Assembly (NCBI RefSeq): GCF_008831285.2
Contig: NC_045149.1
Span: 9,824,417 to 9,888,416 of the forward strand
Direction: 5' to 3'
Length of the DNA: 64,000 nucleotides
Source of the DNA: Nymphaea colorata
Lineage: Eukaryota; Streptophyta; Magnoliopsida; Nymphaeales; Nymphaeaceae
Of this stretch, positions 43,188 through 55,129 are shown piece by piece (position 1 is the first letter of the stretch; every line of letters begins with the position of its first letter). A program made the translations under genes and the position numbers. The notes under the pieces were generated by a model. The model saw only the letters and a program-made list of their open reading frames with translations. It searched no databases and was not told where the DNA came from.

Positions 43188-43980
43188 ATCAGCGAGCAAA
43201 GATGGGGTTGATTTGACCTCAGCTAACTCTATCCACTTACAAGTTCCAACGCTTTAGCTTCATATTTAAATCAGTGATCATTAATTGACTAGAACAGCAA
43301 CTCAACCTTGGAACCGATGTAGTCATGTAGATGATAGGATGCATATGAATTTGAGATTTTGCTTTTCTGTGCACAGATTGTTCGAGTCCCAACCATATCT
43401 ACAGAGTGGTGGGACATGTTGTTCATTACTTTGATGAATATCTAACATACATGTGTGATTCATTTTGGTTAGCTTTCTGTATCATATTATATACAGATCA
43501 TGTTAAAGAAAACTTTACAAAGTTAGTCTCTATGACATATCATCTAATATTATTCGTCTTTAGTTAAGCCTGCTGTGGGTGTTTCAGGGGATTCATTAAT
43601 GCCGGTCAGAATCAGATCATAGTGTACCTTTTGAGCTACGGAGGGACGAAACTGATGATAAAACCAGCACCACTGCCCACAGAAATGCTGCGGAGAGGCG
43701 ACCAAACGAAGATCAGTCAGACCAATTGCTGCTTCAGCCAAGAAAACAATGAAAACACCAACCCGAGTTCCTGTCGAAGCTCGTCGCCCCGCGGTCCCGC
43801 CATCTCATCACGTGGTGGTGGTTCTCCTGCCTGGGACAGTGTGCCCACTTGTGAACACGATGGGAGGGAAGAGGCCATGGTTTCTGCATTTACATGCAAC
43901 AGCTAACAATAAGTAGCAAGCGTACTGCGGGTTAGCTCATGCTTTGAAGCACCCATTTGAGAGAGAGCGAGAAAGGAAGA

Positions 43981-44424
43981 ATGAAAGGAAACTTGAGGCT
44001 GATCAGGCAAGTTGCAGAGAAGTGCCACAGCAAGTTCATGAGGATAAGCACCCCCTCCTCGACGTCGTTGAGAGGCAATGAGGATGAGTATGATGTCAAA
44101 ATGGGTACTGCTTCTTCGTCATCCTCTGCTTGTTCTTCCGGTGATGGCGTTGGAAAGGTGGGAGGTGTGAAGAAGGGCCATTTTGCGGTGGTGGCAAGAA
44201 GGGATGGGGAGGCAAAGAGGTTCGTGGTAGGGCTAAGCTGCCTTCGGAATCCGGCGTTCTTAAGGCTGCTGGATGAGGCGGAGGAGGAATTCGGGTGGCA
44301 GCAACAGGGTGTCCTGTCTGTGCTCTGCCAACCAAGTGAGCTCGAGGACATCTTGGCAGCGAATTGCCGGGTAGAGAGACAGATCAGTGATGATTCCAAG
44401 CGGAATCGGATGGATCGCTGGTGA
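43981..44424 (+). CDS. SAUR family protein 3
   Basis: This intronless gene encodes 147 residues. The SAUR domain is at residues 65-125 (KKGHFAVVARRDG, KRFVVGLSCLRNPAFLRLLDEAEEEFG, LSVLCQPSELEDIL). The N-terminus (LRLIRQVAEKCHSK) and the whole domain are close to SAUR gene 1, making the two clear paralogues. They differ mostly in the linker (residues 25-62), which is Ser-rich here. The ATG at 43981 is preferred over the upstream TTG because it lines up with the start of SAUR gene 1. No TATA box was found at the expected distance. The role is as for other SAURs: hormone-responsive control of cell growth. No defect is visible; a (GA)n tract follows the gene. Confidence 0.95.
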   Translation: MKGNLRLIRQVAEKCHSKFMRISTPSSTSLRGNEDEYDVKMGTASSSSSACSSGDGVGKVGGVKKGHFAVVARRDGEAKRFVVGLSCLRNPAFLRLLDEAEEEFGWQQQGVLSVLCQPSELEDILAANCRVERQISDDSKRNRMDRW

Positions 44425-44550
44425 AATCCTTCCTTTTCCTTTTTCCTATTTCCTTTCTTGAGACCGCAGATTATCCTTTCGTCTGACTGTAATTAAAGGA
44501 CCAATTAATGGATCATATGACAGAGTTTATGTTAAACATGTATCGAGAAA

Positions 44551-44572
44551 GAGAGAGAGAGAGAGAGAGAGA
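44551..44572. repeat. (GA)11 microsatellite
   Basis: A pure GA run lies 126 bp after the SAUR3 stop, possibly within its 3' UTR. Confidence 0.9.
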
Positions 44573-45479
44573 TCATGTGTATTTGATAGTGGTTGACAGA
44601 TTCCTCACTAACATTTGCACTTCTAAAACAATTTTTTTTTTTTACTTTAACCGTGGTTAGCAGAATTACAATTTGACAAATTTATTCCTTAATGTTTGCA
44701 CTTATATGGAAGGTCAGTTGTTGCGCTAATTTAACCAGAGCCTCTTATGGTAGTTTATATGCAGCAAAAGCATGCATATGTTCTTCAAAAACTCTTTGCA
44801 TGTGCAATCCTATTCAACCTCAAGAAGCGCATCATAGCTAGTTGCACTAGTGACCTATTAATGGCATTGCCACTAGGCACTAGACTGCGAGCATTACTCC
44901 CATTACAAGGTAGAACTTGATATTGCGTTAAAGGTTCACTGTCTCTACCTCGAGTAGAGAAGCAGACCCTCCTTTTGAAGTGATGGATCATAATCTGAAG
45001 GCAATCTGAGTCTGAAGGTAATCTGAAAGCATGCATAGATTTCATCTTGCTCACCGGAGAAGGCAATCTGAATCGAAGATGGAGATGAGAGTATGCCAAT
45101 GGCTCATAAAGAGGGATGAACATTAAAAGAAAAACTTGAACCTTTTAGGGCGTTCAAATCGTTCACAGAAAAATAATAGTTCAGTGCATTTGAGGGCGTT
45201 TGGTTGATGTAACATGTCGTTCCTGGAACGCTCTGTACTTATAAATCGATGACAGTCACCAAACACTGGACAAGAATCGTGGAGGACAAAGCATTCGAGT
45301 GTCCTCTGAGAACAGAAAAAAACTGTCCATACTTGTAACACCCCTAACCTTGGAACCCGATGTCATGCCCCTCTCGAAACTCATTTTTTTCTTCCACTGG
45401 TCGAAAGTCACCTTCTCTTCGATCAAACGCTCTCGCTCTCACTCTATCTTGATCACAGGCTACATTCTCATGCAGGTAA

Positions 45480-45524
<45 letters not shown>

Positions 45525-45847
45525 GTTCCCCTTCAGCGGAGGAGAGCATCTCCCTTCGATGGTTTTTCTTCATTTTGGTGTGCCCTTTCTCCTCCTTCAC
45601 TTTTTCTTCATTGATGATTTGCTTTGCCAGCAGGAACTGCTAGGACTCCACGTCGACTTACACCTTCTGCTCTCCTCTAGTCCACCTTCTGCCATAGACA
45701 ATGGGTGCATCTTTTTCTTCGGGGTCAATCATGTATGCTGCTTACCCGGGTATAGTTAAAGCACACCAAGTGTTTGTCAAATTATCCTTTTAAGTGATTC
45801 GTCATTGCTTATGGAAAAATAATGCCATCCAATGAGCTAAAAGGTTC
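44573..45847. other. Intergenic with a (CT)n tract
   Basis: (CT)18 lies at 45483-45518. Reading frames through this region (for example 45299-45643) are low-complexity and carry no domain. Confidence 0.45.
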
Positions 45848-46132
45848 TTGTTTGTGGCGATTGACGGTAAATTACTTGTCCTTGATCGCATTAAAAGTTT
45901 TGGTGTAAAATTAGCTAATCATTGCCCATTATGTGAGGTTGCTAAGGAATCCACTGATCACTGCATTTTGAGATGCAAAATAGCGAAGTTAGTCTGGAGG
46001 TTTACGGGATGGAAGTTTAATATCTTCATCAGACTAAGGGACGCTGATCTTTATCACATTAATCAACGTGTAGAAAAGTTAACAGCAGTGTCCGTACATA
46101 CACAATATTGGCGATGGTACAAAAATCTATAA
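45848..46132 (+). pseudogene. LINE C-terminal zinc-binding (zf-RVT) fragment
   Basis: The frame reads LFVAIDGKLLVLDRIKSFG, LANHCPLCEVAKESTDHCIL and CKIAKLVWRF. This is the Cys/His region found behind the RT domain of plant LINEs, with the C-x2-C and H-x-x-x-x-C spacing kept. No RT precedes it, so it is a 3' scrap of a separate LINE insertion. Its downstream end meets the 3' end of the minus-strand lumen-protein gene tail to tail; the frame even runs 6 bp over that gene's stop codon. Confidence 0.65.
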
Positions 46133-49100
46133 CTGTATCTCACTGCAGTTTGTCGAATTAGGCTCTGTCAAACACTTTGATATCGCTGTAACTGCTGCTT
46201 CAATTGCGGCATCTTCCCCCTAGACACAAACAGAAATGTTTGAAACATATCCTGGAGAAAGATGGAAAGTGAAATCCCCAGGAGAAACCAAAGTAAACAC
46301 AACAATTAACTTATATACCTTTTCTTTCCAATAAAACATATTTCCATATTTTCCAGAAACCCGGCTCCAGAAGTTATGAGGTACATTTGCATCGATCAGC
46401 TCTCCAACATTGAAGTGGAGGATGTTTCCTGTCGGTGAATTTCAAAGAATATAATTAGTCCTCAGTAGTTTTAGAAACGTCGGAACTTCAGCTGGATGAG
46501 AAAATAGCACCTTACAATTAAAAAAAAAAGCAACAAAGCCCAACCCATGTAGCCATTAAGTTGCAGAAATTGTGATATATCATCCAAAAGTGAGACTCTA
46601 ATTAAACAAACGAATGCAACTTTCTGTATTAAAGATTGCAAGGGGGAGGAAAAGAGCATATGCAAATCCACCCATCCATGAGTCATGCGCCCTGATGTCC
46701 TATCTCATGGCCATCTAAACTAAGTTTTGTTCAATTTAGCTCATTTTCCCAATTTCTTCTCTACGGAAATTCTCAAGGCATTGGTATGCCTTCAAAGTGA
46801 CAACCAAGATTGCAAAATGAGCACTCTTAGTCAATGAACTCATAACCAAGGTCACAGCAGTAAAGACACTTTCATTGTATAAGACTTGACAATCTACTCA
46901 AGCCTTAGCTTCCTGCAACATCCAACATGTCTCAGTGCTTTTACGACCCAGTGATGTAGAGCCAGATATTGATAGAAAGCAGATACAAGTCTTGGAGTCT
47001 GACGTGCAGGCCAAAGTTGATCAAGAAATAAAAATTATTCAAAACGAACAGAAATAATGTTCCAGCACCAAAAAATAATAGAATACACTGGTGTCCTAAG
47101 AACGTTTCAGAATTCTGAAGGGACTGCTATCTCCTACAAGACAGAGGCCTGGTCAGTTTCTCATGCTAAATAGATTCATTCTTGATGGCAGAGTTCAACA
47201 ACCGAGAAGCTATTACTTGGTCAACCTTGTAAGAGGGACAAAAAGCTTCCTTGGATTATATTTGGAGGATCTGCAAATCCATGCAAAAGCTGCAATTTTA
47301 GAAAATCATATAGCTCAAACTCAACTAATAAATCGCTCTAGTTCAACCATTGGCTAAAACCCATATTCGTACGAAACTTTATGATTAGACAATCTTACTC
47401 AAGCTTTAAGGAGTCAGACTTTAAGTAGCTCAAACTTGACTTGCTAAATTGCTAGAATTGAACAATAGGCTGAAAGCCTAAACTCTAACAAATGACTCCA
47501 ATTCAAGCAGAGCTTATATGAGTCAAGAACTACCCGAGCTCGAGCTGCTAGAACTAGAACCATTCTGCACTGTGCGGACCAAACTGGGAAAGGCATCTTA
47601 TGTAACAAAAGATCTGATGATCATTTTTGAGCTGTAAGAGAGGTTTTTTCCCAATCAACAGGGCTTTATGGTTGACATAAATAAATACAAACGTCACTTC
47701 TTCCCCTAACACCAATATCTTAACCATGAATTTCAGATTAAAATGAAAGCCATCAGAAGAAGAAGCATACATACAATAAACCAACAAAAATCTAAACCAA
47801 AATATTCCTCAAAAGTGTCTACATAAATATGTTCGTTAATAAATATTTGTAAACCCAACAAGACCGTTTTTATTCTACTGAATAAGGCATAGAAACCCGC
47901 AGGGAGAAAAAAGCAGTCAATGGATGAGAAACATAAATAGCCTTACCAAATGTCGGATCAGCAACAAAAACTATAGTATTTTCATCAACATGCCAGAAGT
48001 CTTTTACTGCTAACCCTGAGGAAATTTATGACACCAAAAGAAATTGCAGTCAACAGATGCTAGTAACTTTAATAATGCAGTATATAACAATAACATTACC
48101 TGGTGTATCTGGGTAATTCTGCGCCAAAATCCGAAGCTTGTAACCAGTATTTTTCTCAAGTTCAGCAATCTTTTGGACAAGTCTTATTTCCTAGTGCAAA
48201 TAAATCAATCAAGCACAAGGATTTATCAAGGTAAGAGAGTGCAACATAAATGTCAAAGCAGACAAACTGCCAAAACTCATTAAGAAATTGGTGAGCTTAG
48301 GCAGAAAGGTAACAAAATATAAGGTGAATGAAAAACTTTAGTAAGTTTTGGATACCTTTAAGACGATAAAACAAAATGAAATATTATACTTTTGGTAACT
48401 GAAAGAACTATAATCAGTCAACTGCTAAGGAGTTCAAAATAAATAATCTCTTCAGCTGCAAATCATGAATACATCTTATGATTTCTATTACATGTATCTT
48501 GTTCATCGAGGCTCAAATCCCTTCAAAAGTACAAGAAACAAAGACAGGAAAATTTGTCAAATTTTTTGGTCCCAGGCCTGACATAATACATACTAACTAG
48601 CTATGAGTTAAGTTTTTCCAGCAACATTTCTTATCAAGTGAATGTTCTTTCTCATTTTAGAGGTCAAAGACAAAACTGGGCAACCCTGAAGTGTAAAACT
48701 TTCCCAGCATGTCATTTCTGGATTTCAGATGTACTGACATGTTCTCAGATGTACTGACGTGTTCATAATGGAAACCTATGAAGGAGTTATACATCGTATA
48801 TGAAAACACCACTCATGAAAAGATTATTCTTGTGCAAAGGTGCAATTTGTTTACACCAAGGTCTTTTCCGGTCATGTCAGATTGCTTATACGAACTTGCT
48901 ATCCATCATCGATTAGACCCATTAGAGCCACATGTAGGTTTAACTCAGAGCATCTGTCTATACTTCAATGCTCATCAACTTGAAACGCACTACTTATTTT
49001 ACTTTTATTAAGAGCAGCGACTGAAGAATAGAAAGGCTTACAGCTAGAGCCACATATCTTGTTTTCATGAATGGCTAAAATCACCACATCGCCTAACTTT

Positions 49101-52100
49101 TTATTGGACAAGAGTGATGGTGCATATATGATACATAAAGTACCTAAAATCATGAACGAGAAGATTTGAGCCAAACCTAAAATCATCCACATGGGATGCA
49201 GCTGCCCAGGAGCCATTTCCATGTGACAGAGATTATATATAACAACCATCAAATTATTTTATTAGGAGAATAACATTATCATAAAAGTTTTAACAAATTG
49301 ATTTGCACATTCCTTAGCATCATAACAATGATGTTTCAAATCTCACGAGTCAAGATAAAAACTTGGAAGATTTTCAAACTGTGAATATTTGTACCGCCTG
49401 TAGCATTAAATCCTCAGTCAACCTTAATTTCTTGACGTGATTACTTTCCACCTTGGCTCCTCTGTCTTGATTTCTACAATGTTCAACTTAGAACAGGCAT
49501 GCAACCGTGGTGATACTGTTGCCAATCATGCATCACTAGTCTACAGTTCAGATTCCCATATGGTTAAAGCCGTTGTCACAAACATTATTTATGGGTTTTA
49601 AACAGCAACATTTTCCTCGGGTGTTTTTCCCATAAAAATCTTGGCAAATTATAAAAAAAATAAAAACATAGAAGTAAAATGCAAAAAAATGCAATAATAA
49701 AGAATACAAAAATTCCAAAAAAATGAAAAAAAACATTGTTTTCACGTTTTTCCGTTTTGGTGTCCTTTTCAAAAAGGCAATGTCTTTTTGCAGTTTTGCA
49801 GCTGACCTGTTTTTGACGTATATTGTCAAAAAAAATGTGTTTTCTGTGAGAATGGTTAAATCACAGTTCATAGGCCATTCTCACGATTGAGCTAGGTAGC
49901 CTCATCCTTCTAGCAAAAGGCCCATGATGTTCAACCCTATAGAGAAAGGTAGAGACTACATGAAAAAGAAGTCATTAGTCCTCATACAAAAATAAGATAT
50001 ATTAGTATTACAGGTGAAAAGCCCTTGACAAGATTTTTTAATATAATAAACAAAACCATGTTAATAGACATTGCTCCTGTCATGCAATACATACTATAAC
50101 TATATAGTAAGCTATTAAAACACAACCTAAGATATGAGGGGTGTCACTATGGCCTATTGACTGTAACTTATATGATATTACTCGTGCATGGAGAGGTCAT
50201 TTTATGTGATGAAAGAAAATCGGGCAATAATACAACAATTTTGATTACAGCAAGATACCTCTACTGAAATAGACTAATGAATAAAAGAACCACTAGCCAA
50301 ATCTATATAAGAACATAAAAAAAATTGAGGGTAACAAATATAGAAAGAGAAGAGGAAGTAGAGATGCTTAACTAACAAAAGGGTCTAAAGTTCACCTCAC
50401 AATATGTTTCAAAACTTACAATGAGATGCTTAAGGTGCATGGACAAAGAATGATAATTCAAGGCAAAAACAATATCTATTCTAGTAAAATTAGGTGAAGT
50501 TATCAAGACCAACAATGGAACATTGAATTAGCCAACAAAAACATCAACAGGAAGAGTTTTCTATACACGCATGTGCCCACATAAAGGAAAACAAACTAAA
50601 GGATGAACAAAAGGTTTTGTTAGCTAACCTCCAATACAACAAATAGCAGGCAAGAACCCCATACAGAATTAATACTTCAATTGCTCCTTTAACATTGCAA
50701 CTGAGAGTATCTTGGACACATGATAACTATATAATTGCCAAACTCACAATTATCGATGGCTTATGTGTTCAACTAACAAGATTGAGCTATCTGGCAGCAC
50801 TGACAAGCTAGGAAGCTTATCTACCACCACAAACAGTGTTCATGATATACCATGTTTTGCCCGACCAGATGGTCAGTCCAGGCTCCATGCAGATGTCTGT
50901 GCTAAAAGGAACTTTTTACTTTTAAGTCTATGTCACCTAAGTGCGGGTGCCGGTGCCGGAGCAGCACATCTCAAAAAATTTAGGTGCGGCGAGGGCATTT
51001 TATTATTAGTATGATTTTTAATTTATTATATATATAACAGAATAAGCATGTATATATTATTATCACAATTCAGTTATTAATGTATATAACATACTTGAAT
51101 AATTGTATTGCATAGGAAAATATCATAACAACATATATTATATAAGTAATTTAATAATATGACATTCTAACTGGGCTCGGGTGTGAGTCGGAGCTGCATC
51201 CATGTCCGGTGCACACCCGACTCGATGCGACTCGGGTGCGGCAATAAAATAGAAGAGTCTGGTGACTTAGCTTTAAGTTGATATAAATCTCGAAGTTTAT
51301 AGTAACTAGTGAAGTGTTGTTCCTTACTGCAACCGAACTTACCATGTTATGCACCTTGTGTCACAAGTGACGTTTTGAAGACATTCTCAAGTGTTCATTA
51401 ATGATTTCAAGTTGCAGAAACATTTTTGTCTTGTCAGTAAGGTTCAAACTTCACATTTCAGCGGATACACTTCCACCAACTGTTTCTTCAGTTTGGTGTT
51501 TGCATGGGAAGTGAATAATATGAGAACCTTAATAAGTTATCAGAGGAAGAAAAAATTCAGTGTTTCATACTGGTAAATCTAGGAACCCTTTTGAATTGAG
51601 TTGAAGCTGTCCCCTTATTCAAATGTTTAGGGGCAACCAGTCGTGAGTTTATCCACAAAAGCAACATTATACCAGCTTGGGATACTAAAGTACAAGGTAT
51701 TCATTAATCAAATTATTTTTTCCATTCATTTGAAATGTACATTGATTAGAAGCTATAGGCATAAAATTGACTGATTATACATCAGTATGCTTGAAACTTA
51801 GACAAAAGATTTTATTCTCATGGAACCATCTTTGTTGCTAATTCTAGCTTGATTTAGGTTGTAATCAGCTTCCTGTCCAACATACTTTACATTGTGACCA
51901 CTACATGGAGAGGTATTTGAGTGAAAAGCACCAGTTAATGATCCCAAAAGCTGCTTAAATCTACTTTGAGTATAAAACTTGGACCATCATAATGCTATTG
52001 AGTAGGCTGCCTCAATGGACAGGACCCTGTCATCATAAATCCCATGTTCGTTAGCTTGTGGGTGAGATTGACTCTTAATGCCTCTATTAACATACTGCAA

Positions 52101-54464
52101 GGACCTTTGCCACACGTCCGCATAAGCTTCAAGGAAGGCAGATAGGTCAGTATTTGAGAAGTGTCCTCAGCATCTTCTTGTTTAGAAAGAAGTAGGGAAG
52201 ATCGAGTGAGCAACCTCAAAAATTGCACATCTGCATTGAAGTCCTCTATGAAAGCCAATAAATCCTCTTTCCAGCAGCCCCAGAGCCACTTCAATAACTT
52301 TGTCATATGGTTGTCTAGCTTAAGTGACTTGTTTTTTGCAAGTATGGATAATTCAATTTTCGTTTCATACTCCAAAAGCTTTTCCTCAATAACCGATGCT
52401 TGTGATCTGTAAATCTTGTCCAGAACGTCACCGTGCATGGATCCCTGAATTTATAGGAAGGAGAGGGCTCTAAGAAACTGAAAATTTTTTGGCTAATTTG
52501 AAGTAAAAAAGAGAGAGGCAACTTCCGTGAAGGAATAGCATTAATGGGTACATGAGACCTTTTTTTCTCTTTTGGAAAAAAAGGAAAAATTAAACTAACC
52601 AAATGCACTATAAAAACTAAACGGATAAAAAATCATGAGCTATGTGACTTGACAGTTGGTTAAAAAAGCTTGGTAAAAAGAAAACTTATACGACTGAACA
52701 AGAATAATTTGTAAGGACTCTACTACAGAGAGTGGATTTCTAACAAAGTATATGTGAAGCATGCCTTTCAAAGCTCAACTATAGGAGAAGCCTAAATATC
52801 TTTCTCAGAACACTATTCTCTTAGATACAAGAAATCTGGGAAGTTAGACAAGAGAATCAATTATATTAAAATTTGTGAAACCCTTAATTAGAATGTCAAG
52901 CAAAAGACTGACAATTTTTTAATTCAGAAGCATGTTCCATAGATCATCCTTGAGATCGAGTGAAAATGTGTGTTTAGTAATGTGACTGCCATGGATAAAA
53001 ACAAAATGAAGACAAGGTATGGAAAAGCACCTCAATCAAGGATTTGACCACAGAGGTTCTCAATGCATAATTGCATACACGGGTTTTCCTTTTTCCTTTT
53101 GTCAATATTTGCAAAGTAATTCACAACTGGACACAGAATCGGCACACCAATGCTTATTAAGTGCAAATCTGTACCTTCGCCCAATAACAGTCACTGAAAA
53201 GACGTTCACTATTAACTGATTTTCCTAGACTGTGAAACACCAAATGCAACTTGAAGTAAATATGTTATAACGACTTATCCCAGTGCATGTCTAATTCATG
53301 CAAAACCACCAAAAAAACTACATTAGGAGCAATCAATCACCTGTCCTGGAGATAGGAATCCTGCTACGTCAATGACAGGAGAGAACTCTTTAGGAAGCAA
53401 AGCTGGCTTGTTAACTCCAATTTTAGCATCAGCAAAGTCAGGGCCTACAAGAAAGTAAAGCGCATCAGTTGCTCTCCTGACTCAAATAAATGAGGAAGCG
53501 TTTTCTTCTTTTTGAGGAAAACTACATGTCAATTGGACTATTAGAAAGAAGCTGCAAAGGAGAGAGCAAAACATGCATAGAGAAGATATCTTCTTCCTTT
53601 TCTTCCGGCAACAAGGGTGTATTAATCGATTATCAAGCAAATGAAACGGAACGTGTTCCTACCATCTACAGAGGAAGTGTTACCCTTGTGCGGAAAGAAA
53701 GAGGGATGGCTATGTAAAGAAGTTGTTATGCCAGAAACAAGCCAACTTGAAGTCTGCTTTCTGAATAATCAAATCTACTAAACACGTCCATCAGGCGAGC
53801 ATAAGCACAGGAATTATGTACTCGTCACGTTCGCCTGTCAGCCTAGCAGTCTAGCACCATTAAAGGTCAGAACCACTAGTTCATATGTGGACACATTTAT
53901 ATATTCGTTAAGTCTTTACCAACGGTCCAACATCCAAGGTACACCTTCAGAATGAATGGAACTCGACTTAGCAAACATGATAGACCCGTTCAGTTTCATA
54001 TTTCACTAGACAGCCCTCAAGATTGTAAAAAGTTTCTGGTACCCATGCAACCATACTACCAAAATAGCTACAATCCCAACTTTTCAACTTCCTAAAGCCT
54101 CTTGGTTTAAGTCACATATGTGATCCGCTTGGTGGGCAGTGCATCCAACGGCTTCCTCCACAAAAAGAAGGAAAAATAACAAGAAAGTAGAAGAACGAAA
54201 CACAGAATTAAGAAGGCGGGAAGAACAGAACTGCTGGAAATGTACAAGGTGATGGCACCAACCAGCGAGAGACAAGCCAAGGGCAAGCGCGCCGGCAAGG
54301 GACCACCCTATCAGCTTCGAACGATTCTCCTCCGAAAACAATGACTTCGGATTGGGGCTCGCCAAAGAAGCTCGCCATTGCTTGGGCTGGAAAATACCTG
54401 CCGTTTCTGCATGCCGAGAGAGCTGGCAGCGTATCAGGCTCTGTGGAGCGAAGGCATTGGCCAT
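46127..54464 (-). CDS. Thylakoid lumenal 15.0 kDa protein 2-like (TPM domain), six exons
   Basis: Exons on the minus strand: 54464-54263, 53444-53341, 48190-48100, 48015-47947, 46428-46319, 46219-46127. All introns are GT-AG and the phases (1,0,1,1,0) join exactly into 222 codons plus stop, close to the length I recall for Arabidopsis At5g52970. Residues 1-48 are a Ser/Arg/Gln-rich chloroplast transit region. A hydrophobic segment (LIGWSLAGALALGLSLAG, 51-68) ending at ADA (72-74) is a lumen-targeting signal; cleavage there leaves about 148 residues, near 15 kDa. The TPM fold shows LLPKEFSPVIDVAGFLS, ELEKNTGYKLRILAQNYPDTPG, DFWHVDENTIVFVADPTFGNIL, FWSRVSGKYGNMFYWKEKGEDAAIEAA. TPM-domain lumen proteins are linked to photosystem upkeep; the exact role of this one is not settled. 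The second intron is 5.15 kb. Confidence 0.92.
47280..47560. repeat. Weak GAGTCGAGCT-type repeat in intron 4
   Basis: CTCAAACTCAACTAATAAATCGCT, TCAAACTTGACTTGCTAAATTGCT and GAGCTCGAGCTGCT-type words suggest a diverged copy of the family seen at 7230. It lies inside the lumen-protein gene (intron between exons 4 and 5). Confidence 0.35.
49571..49858. repeat. MITE-like repeat with TCACAAA termini, copy 2, in intron 2
   Basis: The left end GCCGTTGTCACAAAC and right end TTCTGTGAGAATGGTT are roughly inverse. The interior has A/T runs with AAGTAAAATGCAAAAAAATGC, as at 9008-9265. Confidence 0.4.
50940..51250. repeat. GC-ended MITE-like repeat in intron 2
   Basis: GTGCGGGTGCCGGTGCCGG at the left and GCGACTCGGGTGCGGC at the right bracket an AT-rich core (TATATATAACAG and similar). 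CACCTAAGT before and GGTGACTTAG after the element may be related inverted flanks. Exact ends unclear. Confidence 0.4.
51995..52438 (-). CDS. Unrecognised 147-codon frame inside intron 2
   Basis: A minus-strand ATG-to-stop frame with balanced, coding-like composition: MHGDVLDKIYRSQASVIEEKL..., then KLLKWLWGCWKEDLLAFIEDFN and SLLLSKQEDAEDTSQIL. It is helical in character, with no membrane segment or signal. A TATAAATT lies about 17 bp before the ATG, too close for a normal leader. It has the same orientation as the host gene but matches nothing expected in it. It could be a retrocopied exon, a captured fragment or chance. I do not recognise the family. Confidence 0.25.
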   Translation of the reverse strand: MHGDVLDKIYRSQASVIEEKLLEYETKIELSILAKNKSLKLDNHMTKLLKWLWGCWKEDLLAFIEDFNADVQFLRLLTRSSLLLSKQEDAEDTSQILTYLPSLKLMRTCGKGPCSMLIEALRVNLTHKLTNMGFMMTGSCPLRQPTQ

Positions 54465-54525
54465 CTAGTAGTCAAGCACCTGCTCGTTTTGCACGACTTT
54501 GATTTCTGCCGAGCTCCGAGTCTAG

Positions 54526-54533
54526 ATATATAT
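54526..54533 (-). promoter_or_regulatory. Possible TATA box of the lumen-protein gene
   Basis: ATATATAT (followed on the minus strand by CTAGACTCGG upstream side) lies about 62 bp before the start codon at 54464, which would leave a leader near 30 nt. Weak consensus; position is the main argument. Confidence 0.3.
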
Positions 54534-55039
54534 GGCGCCATGTCGCTCACTGTGAATCCACTTTCACATGGTAGAATACTACAGGAGTGACGTATCGGGG
54601 GACGTGGCTCCGGCATATCTCTAATTCTCTCTTCCCTTCGTGCGGCAAGTGTGTGGTCCTCGTGCACGCCCACAATGGGACTAGCGATTTTAGCCATGGA
54701 GTTCTGAATGGATACGGAAGAAGCCCAACGTCAAAACCCCCCGCACTGTCAAATCTCTGTGCGCCTCGGAACGGCAGCGCCGGCAGATCCTTACGAAACT
54801 GGCTGCACTCGCACTGCGGGGCCAAAAAATGATGATGAGATCGACCTCCAGATAGGAAATTTGGAAGACGGGTAACTCGCTGCTCCTTTTTTTTGCTGGG
54901 CCAGGGGATATATGCTGCCAGTCTATGCACCCACAGCGTCCGATGTCATTACTTACGATCTGATCTCGGCGTGTACCTCTCTCTCGTCTCTCTCGGCTAG
55001 GAGCCTAGGAAGTATGCATTGGGCATTTAGAACCGAGTT
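54534..55039. other. Upstream region of the lumen-protein gene, no gene seen
   Basis: Several short overlapping frames on both strands (for example 54547-54930 minus) lack family features. Nothing else is recognised. Confidence 0.4.
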
Positions 55040-55129
55040 TTTTTTTATGGATTTTTTGTTTCACATTTTCTATACACTCAATGGTGTCATTTTTTAGAAT
55101 TTTTTTATGGATTTTTTGTTTCACATTTT
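55040..55129 (+). repeat. 30-bp direct repeat beside the foldback
   Basis: TTTTTTTATGGATTTTTTG followed by TTTCACATTTT occurs at about 55040-55069 and 55100-55129. The second copy ends exactly where the large inverted repeat begins. Confidence 0.7.

Noticed and set aside
44096-44399. Minus-strand frames opposite SAUR gene 3, and likewise opposite SAUR gene 1 (11755-12036)
   Set aside because: They are antisense shadows of the conserved SAUR domain; the similar shadows of both paralogues only reflect the shared sense sequence.
54434-54930. Overlapping short frames upstream of the lumen-protein gene
   Set aside because: They have no conserved motif and overlap each other on both strands; the region is better read as promoter and leader of the minus-strand gene.
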